Assembly: GCA_021798395.1 (NCBI GenBank)
Contig: JAJZHS010000110.1
Coordinates: forward strand, 1 to 7,632
From: Pseudomonadota bacterium
Lineage (GTDB): Bacteria; Pseudomonadota; Gammaproteobacteria; Burkholderiales; Burkholderiaceae_C
Length of the DNA stretch: 7,632 nucleotides
Direction of reading: 5' to 3'
Positions 5,261 through 7,632 of the stretch are shown here, piece after piece (the stretch's first letter is position 1; the number at the start of each line of letters is the position of its first letter). The notes under the pieces are model-generated. The model did no database searches. It had not been told where the DNA came from and was given only the letters and a program-made list of their open reading frames with translations. Made by a program: the position numbers and the translations under genes.

Positions 5261-5830
5261 TCAAGCCTGCGGCGCCATCACCCGCGTGCGCAGCAGGGCG
5301 AAGATGCGCATGTCGTGGAATGCTTCCTTCCAGTACGAGAACTGGCTCAGCACGGCTTCCTCCTCGAATCCAAGCGCAGCGAGCAGTTTCATCGAACGCA
5401 CGTTGTACAGCGTCGTCAACGCGTTGACGCGGTTGAGTTGCATGGCCGCGAAACCGTAGCCCAGAACCGCGGTCGCGGCCTCGCGCATCAGCCCCTGTCC
5501 CCAGAAGGGTCTGGCCAGGTCGTAGCCGAGCGAGGCCATCCGGTTGGCCTGATCCCACAGGGTGAAACCGCAGGTTCCGATCAGGTCCTGCCCCGGACCC
5601 AGGGTCAGCGCGAAGCGCTGGTGGAACTGCAGGTAGGCGCGAAGCAGCCGCTGGGCCTGGTCGAGCCGGCTCAGGGTGTCGATTTCGTACTCGCGGGTGA
5701 CTTCGGGGTCGGCGTACAGCCGCAACAGCGCCGCGGCATCGTGGTCGTCGAGCGGGCGCAGCAGCAACCGCGTGGTGCGCAGCGTGCGCTGCGCGTCGTC
5801 GAATCGCACTTCAGGTGCTTGCGAACTCAT
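5261..5830 (-). CDS. GNAT family N-acetyltransferase (RimJ/RimL type)
   Basis: 189-residue acetyl-CoA-dependent acetyltransferase, cytosolic. The family pattern is complete: RTTRLLLRPLDDHDAAALLR (18-37), DPEVTREYE (41-49), central strands DLIGTCGFTLWD (82-93) and ASLGYDLARPFWGQGLMREA (99-118), which holds the acetyl-CoA pyrophosphate loop (R-P-x-W-G-x-G). ALTTLYNVRSMKLLAALGF (137-155) is the usual Asn...Ser helix and beta-bulge, and EAFHDMRIFALL ends the fold. RimJ/RimL-type enzymes acetylate protein N-termini or small amines; the substrate cannot be told. The frame is open far upstream, but the start at ATG 5830 gives the typical N-terminus; ATG 5872 (203 residues) is the alternative, and neither has a strong ribosome site. 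It lies 87 bases upstream of the CxxC gene on the same strand, with no terminator between, so co-transcription is possible. Confidence 0.9.
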   Translation of the reverse strand: MSSQAPEVRFDDAQRTLRTTRLLLRPLDDHDAAALLRLYADPEVTREYEIDTLSRLDQAQRLLRAYLQFHQRFALTLGPGQDLIGTCGFTLWDQANRMASLGYDLARPFWGQGLMREAATAVLGYGFAAMQLNRVNALTTLYNVRSMKLLAALGFEEEAVLSQFSYWKEAFHDMRIFALLRTRVMAPQA

Positions 5831-6086
5831 CTGTCCCGCTCGGGCTGGGGCACTCCGGATCGGATGGTCCATGTTCGTGTTGTGACATTGCTCGATCATG
5901 TCCCCATTGCGATGAAATGTCCGCGAGCGGCTCGTCAGCGCGACGTGCGGGTTGGGTTCGGCGAGGAAACGCCGGAATTTGTTCCAGGTCAACCGGGCCT
6001 GCCGCGTCCTGCGTTTAAAGTTGTAGTTGCGATGCATCTTTTGATTCGGCCGCGTCGCGCACTGCCACGCCCTTGCCAGCCCGACG
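5831..6086. other. Divergent intergenic region, no gene recognised
   Basis: 256 bases between the GNAT gene (minus) and the polyferredoxin gene (plus); it must hold both promoters. I see no clear -35/-10 pair, FNR-type palindrome or terminator. The minus-strand frame here (5870-6025) encodes a basic stretch RRTRQARLTWNKFRRFLAEP that looks faintly protein-like, possibly a remnant, but I cannot assign it. Confidence 0.4.
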
Positions 6087-7229
6087 ATGACCGCCCCGAT
6101 TCCGCGCTCCACCTCCATCGCGCACCGCGCCTTGCCGGAAGACGCCACCACGCGCGACTTCGTGCCGATCGTGGTTCACGTCGAAAGCCGGAAAATCGCG
6201 CGCCGGATCGCTCCCGACCGCTCGCAACGCGTGCGGCGCCTGGTGCAATGGGCGTCGCTGGCCCTGAACCTGTACCTGGGCGCGCAGTTCTACCTGTGGG
6301 TTCGCTGCATCGAGACTTCCGCGCACGCGCCGCGGGTGCCGCGCCCTCCCGGTATCGAAGGCTGGCTGCCCATCGTCGGCCTGATGAACACCAGGTATTT
6401 CCTCGGCACCGGCCGAGTGCCGGAGGTTCATCCTGCGGCCATGTTCCTGTTCATGGCCTTCGTCCTGAGCAGCCTCGTGCTCAAGAGATCGTTTTGCTCC
6501 TGGATCTGCCCGATCGGAACCGTGTCGGAATGGCTTTGGCAAGGCGGGCAGAAATTGTTCGGACACACGCTCCGACCGCCGCGCTGGATCGACGTTCCTT
6601 TGCGCGGATTGAAGTATCTGCTGCTCGGATTTTTCGTCGTCAGCGTCGGCACGATGTCCGCGGCCGCGATCGGCGGCTTCATGCGCACGCCTTTCGGGCT
6701 CATCGCCGACGTGAAGCTGCTGGACTTCTTCCGCGACATCGGCTGGGCCGGGATCGGGACCCTCGCCTTGCTGGCGCTGCTGTCGATGCTGGTGCAGAAC
6801 TTCTGGTGCCGCTACCTGTGTCCCTACGGCGCGCTGATGGGCGTTGTGTCGCTGCTCAGCCCGTTCAAGATCCGCCGCGACGCGCAGGCGTGCATCGATT
6901 GCGGCAAATGCGCGCGCGCGTGCCCCGCGGGCCTGCCCGTATCCCGCCTGACGCGCGTGCGATCGGCCGAATGCACGGCGTGCATGCGGTGCGTGGCGTC
7001 GTGCCCGGTCGCGCATGGACTGCAGTTCGCCGTCGCGCCGCGGACCGCGCCCGACGCGGCGCGGCGCTGGCGACGGCGGGTGGCGGGCCCGGCGACGACG
7101 GCCGCGCTGCTGGTCGCGGTGTGCGCCGGCATGGTGCTGTTCGCGAAGGTCTCCGGGAACTGGCACACCCATGTGCCGCGCCCGGTGTACGCGCACCTCA
7201 TCCGGCACGCGGCCGCCTGGTCGCACTGA
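6087..7229 (+). CDS. Membrane polyferredoxin, NapH/YccM-like 4Fe-4S protein
   Basis: 380-residue inner-membrane iron-sulfur protein of the COG0348 group, which passes electrons between the quinone pool or membrane donors and redox enzymes. Five hydrophobic helices are apparent at about 50-71, 116-135, 171-190, 222-240 and 335-353. Two CxxxCP motifs, CSWICP (Cys137, Cys141) and CRYLCP (Cys241, Cys245), sit at helix ends as in NapH and CcoG. Two classical 4Fe-4S sites follow: CIDCGKCARACP (Cys269, 272, 275, 279) and CTACMRCVASCP (Cys296, 299, 302, 306). A last helix and a short His-rich tail (NWHTHVPRP) end the protein. No nap, nos or cco genes are near, so the partner is unknown. The ATG at 6087 lacks a clear ribosome site but gives a sensible N-terminus; no better start exists before the first helix. 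Convergent with the TrpB2-type gene, 84 bases apart. Confidence 0.9.
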   Translation: MTAPIPRSTSIAHRALPEDATTRDFVPIVVHVESRKIARRIAPDRSQRVRRLVQWASLALNLYLGAQFYLWVRCIETSAHAPRVPRPPGIEGWLPIVGLMNTRYFLGTGRVPEVHPAAMFLFMAFVLSSLVLKRSFCSWICPIGTVSEWLWQGGQKLFGHTLRPPRWIDVPLRGLKYLLLGFFVVSVGTMSAAAIGGFMRTPFGLIADVKLLDFFRDIGWAGIGTLALLALLSMLVQNFWCRYLCPYGALMGVVSLLSPFKIRRDAQACIDCGKCARACPAGLPVSRLTRVRSAECTACMRCVASCPVAHGLQFAVAPRTAPDAARRWRRRVAGPATTAALLVAVCAGMVLFAKVSGNWHTHVPRPVYAHLIRHAAAWSH

Positions 7230-7313
7230 CGGGGGCGACGGTCGTGCCGCCGCACCCTTCCCCGGCGGGAGCGCTTCAGGAGTCCTGCGGCGCGCCCGCG
7301 CCGGGCCGCGGCG

Positions 7314-7632
7314 TCAGGCGGCCTCGGCCACGCGGGGCAGGCCGGCCAGCGCCTGCGCCAGTTCGCCTTCGTCGTACGCCTCGTCGGTGAGCCCGCCGGC
7401 GAAGTATTGCTGGTACGCCGCCATGTCGAAATGGCCGTGTCCGCTGAGGTTGAACAGGATGGTCTCGGCGCGCCCCTCGCGCTTGCAGCGCAGCGCCTCG
7501 TCGATCGCACCCTTGACCGCGTGGTTGGCCTCGGGCGCCGGAACAATGCCCTCGGCGCGCGCGAACTGCACGCCGGCGGCGAAGCACTCGCCCTGCGTGT
7601 ACGCGACGGCCTCGACCATGCCGAGCTCCTTG
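7314..7632 (-). CDS. trpB: TrpB2-type tryptophan synthase beta chain, C-terminal part (cut by window end)
   Basis: PLP-dependent enzyme that joins indole and serine to tryptophan; the visible 105 codons are the C-terminal quarter. The run CFAAGVQFARAEGIVPAPEA (17-36) and NHAVKGAIDEALRCKREG match the TrpB substrate-facing region (EGIxPAxExxHA). ILFNLSGHGHFDMAAYQQYF is the hallmark of the TrpB2 (TrpB-like) branch, where TrpB1 has LSGRGDKD. The segment ending LAQALAGLPRVAEAA closes the protein at TGA 7314. The PLP lysine and the start lie outside the window. TrpB2 enzymes often act apart from trpA, and no trpA is seen here. No clear terminator is visible in the 84 bases separating it from the convergent polyferredoxin gene. 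Confidence 0.92.
   Translation of the reverse strand, partial: KELGMVEAVAYTQGECFAAGVQFARAEGIVPAPEANHAVKGAIDEALRCKREGRAETILFNLSGHGHFDMAAYQQYFAGGLTDEAYDEGELAQALAGLPRVAEAA

Noticed and set aside
5870..6025. Basic minus-strand peptide (RRTRQARLTWNKFRRFLAEP) as a transposase or maturase remnant
   Set aside because: It lies in a stop-free frame upstream of the GNAT start but has no motif that I can tie to a family.
5315..7390. A 691-codon open frame on the plus strand
   Set aside because: It is antisense to the GNAT gene and out of frame with the polyferredoxin; composition is Arg/Ala/Pro-rich shadow sequence with no domain.

Overview
The window is high-GC bacterial chromosome, most likely from a gammaproteobacterium of the Xanthomonadales/Lysobacteraceae type. 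This rests on the RNase R sequence, the tRNA-Leu(CAG) next to rnr, the AraC-GyrI and serine-hydrolase families, and the GC-rich codon use. The genus cannot be fixed from the sequence alone. Both ends are housekeeping or metabolic genes cut by the window edge: rnr (RNase R) on the left and a TrpB2-type tryptophan synthase beta gene on the right. Between them lies an accessory region with toxin-antitoxin loci and decayed genes.

Left part (1-1312): the first 355 codons of rnr on the minus strand, starting at a GTG and apparently lacking the usual N-terminal helix-turn-helix. It is divergent from a complete tRNA-Leu(CAG) with its own sigma70-like promoter and rho-independent terminator.

tRNA-borne insertion (1254-2150): the last 14 bases of the tRNA-Leu gene, including CCA, are repeated exactly at 2137-2150. 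Each copy is followed by a strong terminator. Between the copies sits a brnT-brnA toxin-antitoxin operon on the minus strand. Its antitoxin carries six perfect 12-bp repeats encoding (SVDP)6, and the toxin stop codon falls in the first unit. No integrase is present. The stretch looks like a small or collapsed integrative element that kept its addiction module; short direct repeats (AAATTACGCC twice) near the right junction could be old recombinase arm sites.

TA and decay zone (2151-4636): a vapC PIN toxin overlaps by 4 bp a vapB antitoxin that has lost its N-terminal DNA-binding part exactly where an AraC-family gene begins on the other strand. That AraC-GyrI regulator is frameshifted and cut short. 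The alpha/beta hydrolase behind it carries a single extra base. Opposite it, the C-terminal third of a second, different PIN-domain toxin survives as a fragment.

Right part (4634-7632): an uncharacterised CxxC protein and a GNAT (RimJ/RimL-type) acetyltransferase on the minus strand, then a five-helix membrane polyferredoxin (NapH/YccM-like) on the plus strand, convergent with the TrpB2-type gene. The sequence does not show a clearly new multi-gene system. The points most worth checking are the tRNA-Leu insertion carrying brnTA and the repeat-expanded BrnA antitoxin.
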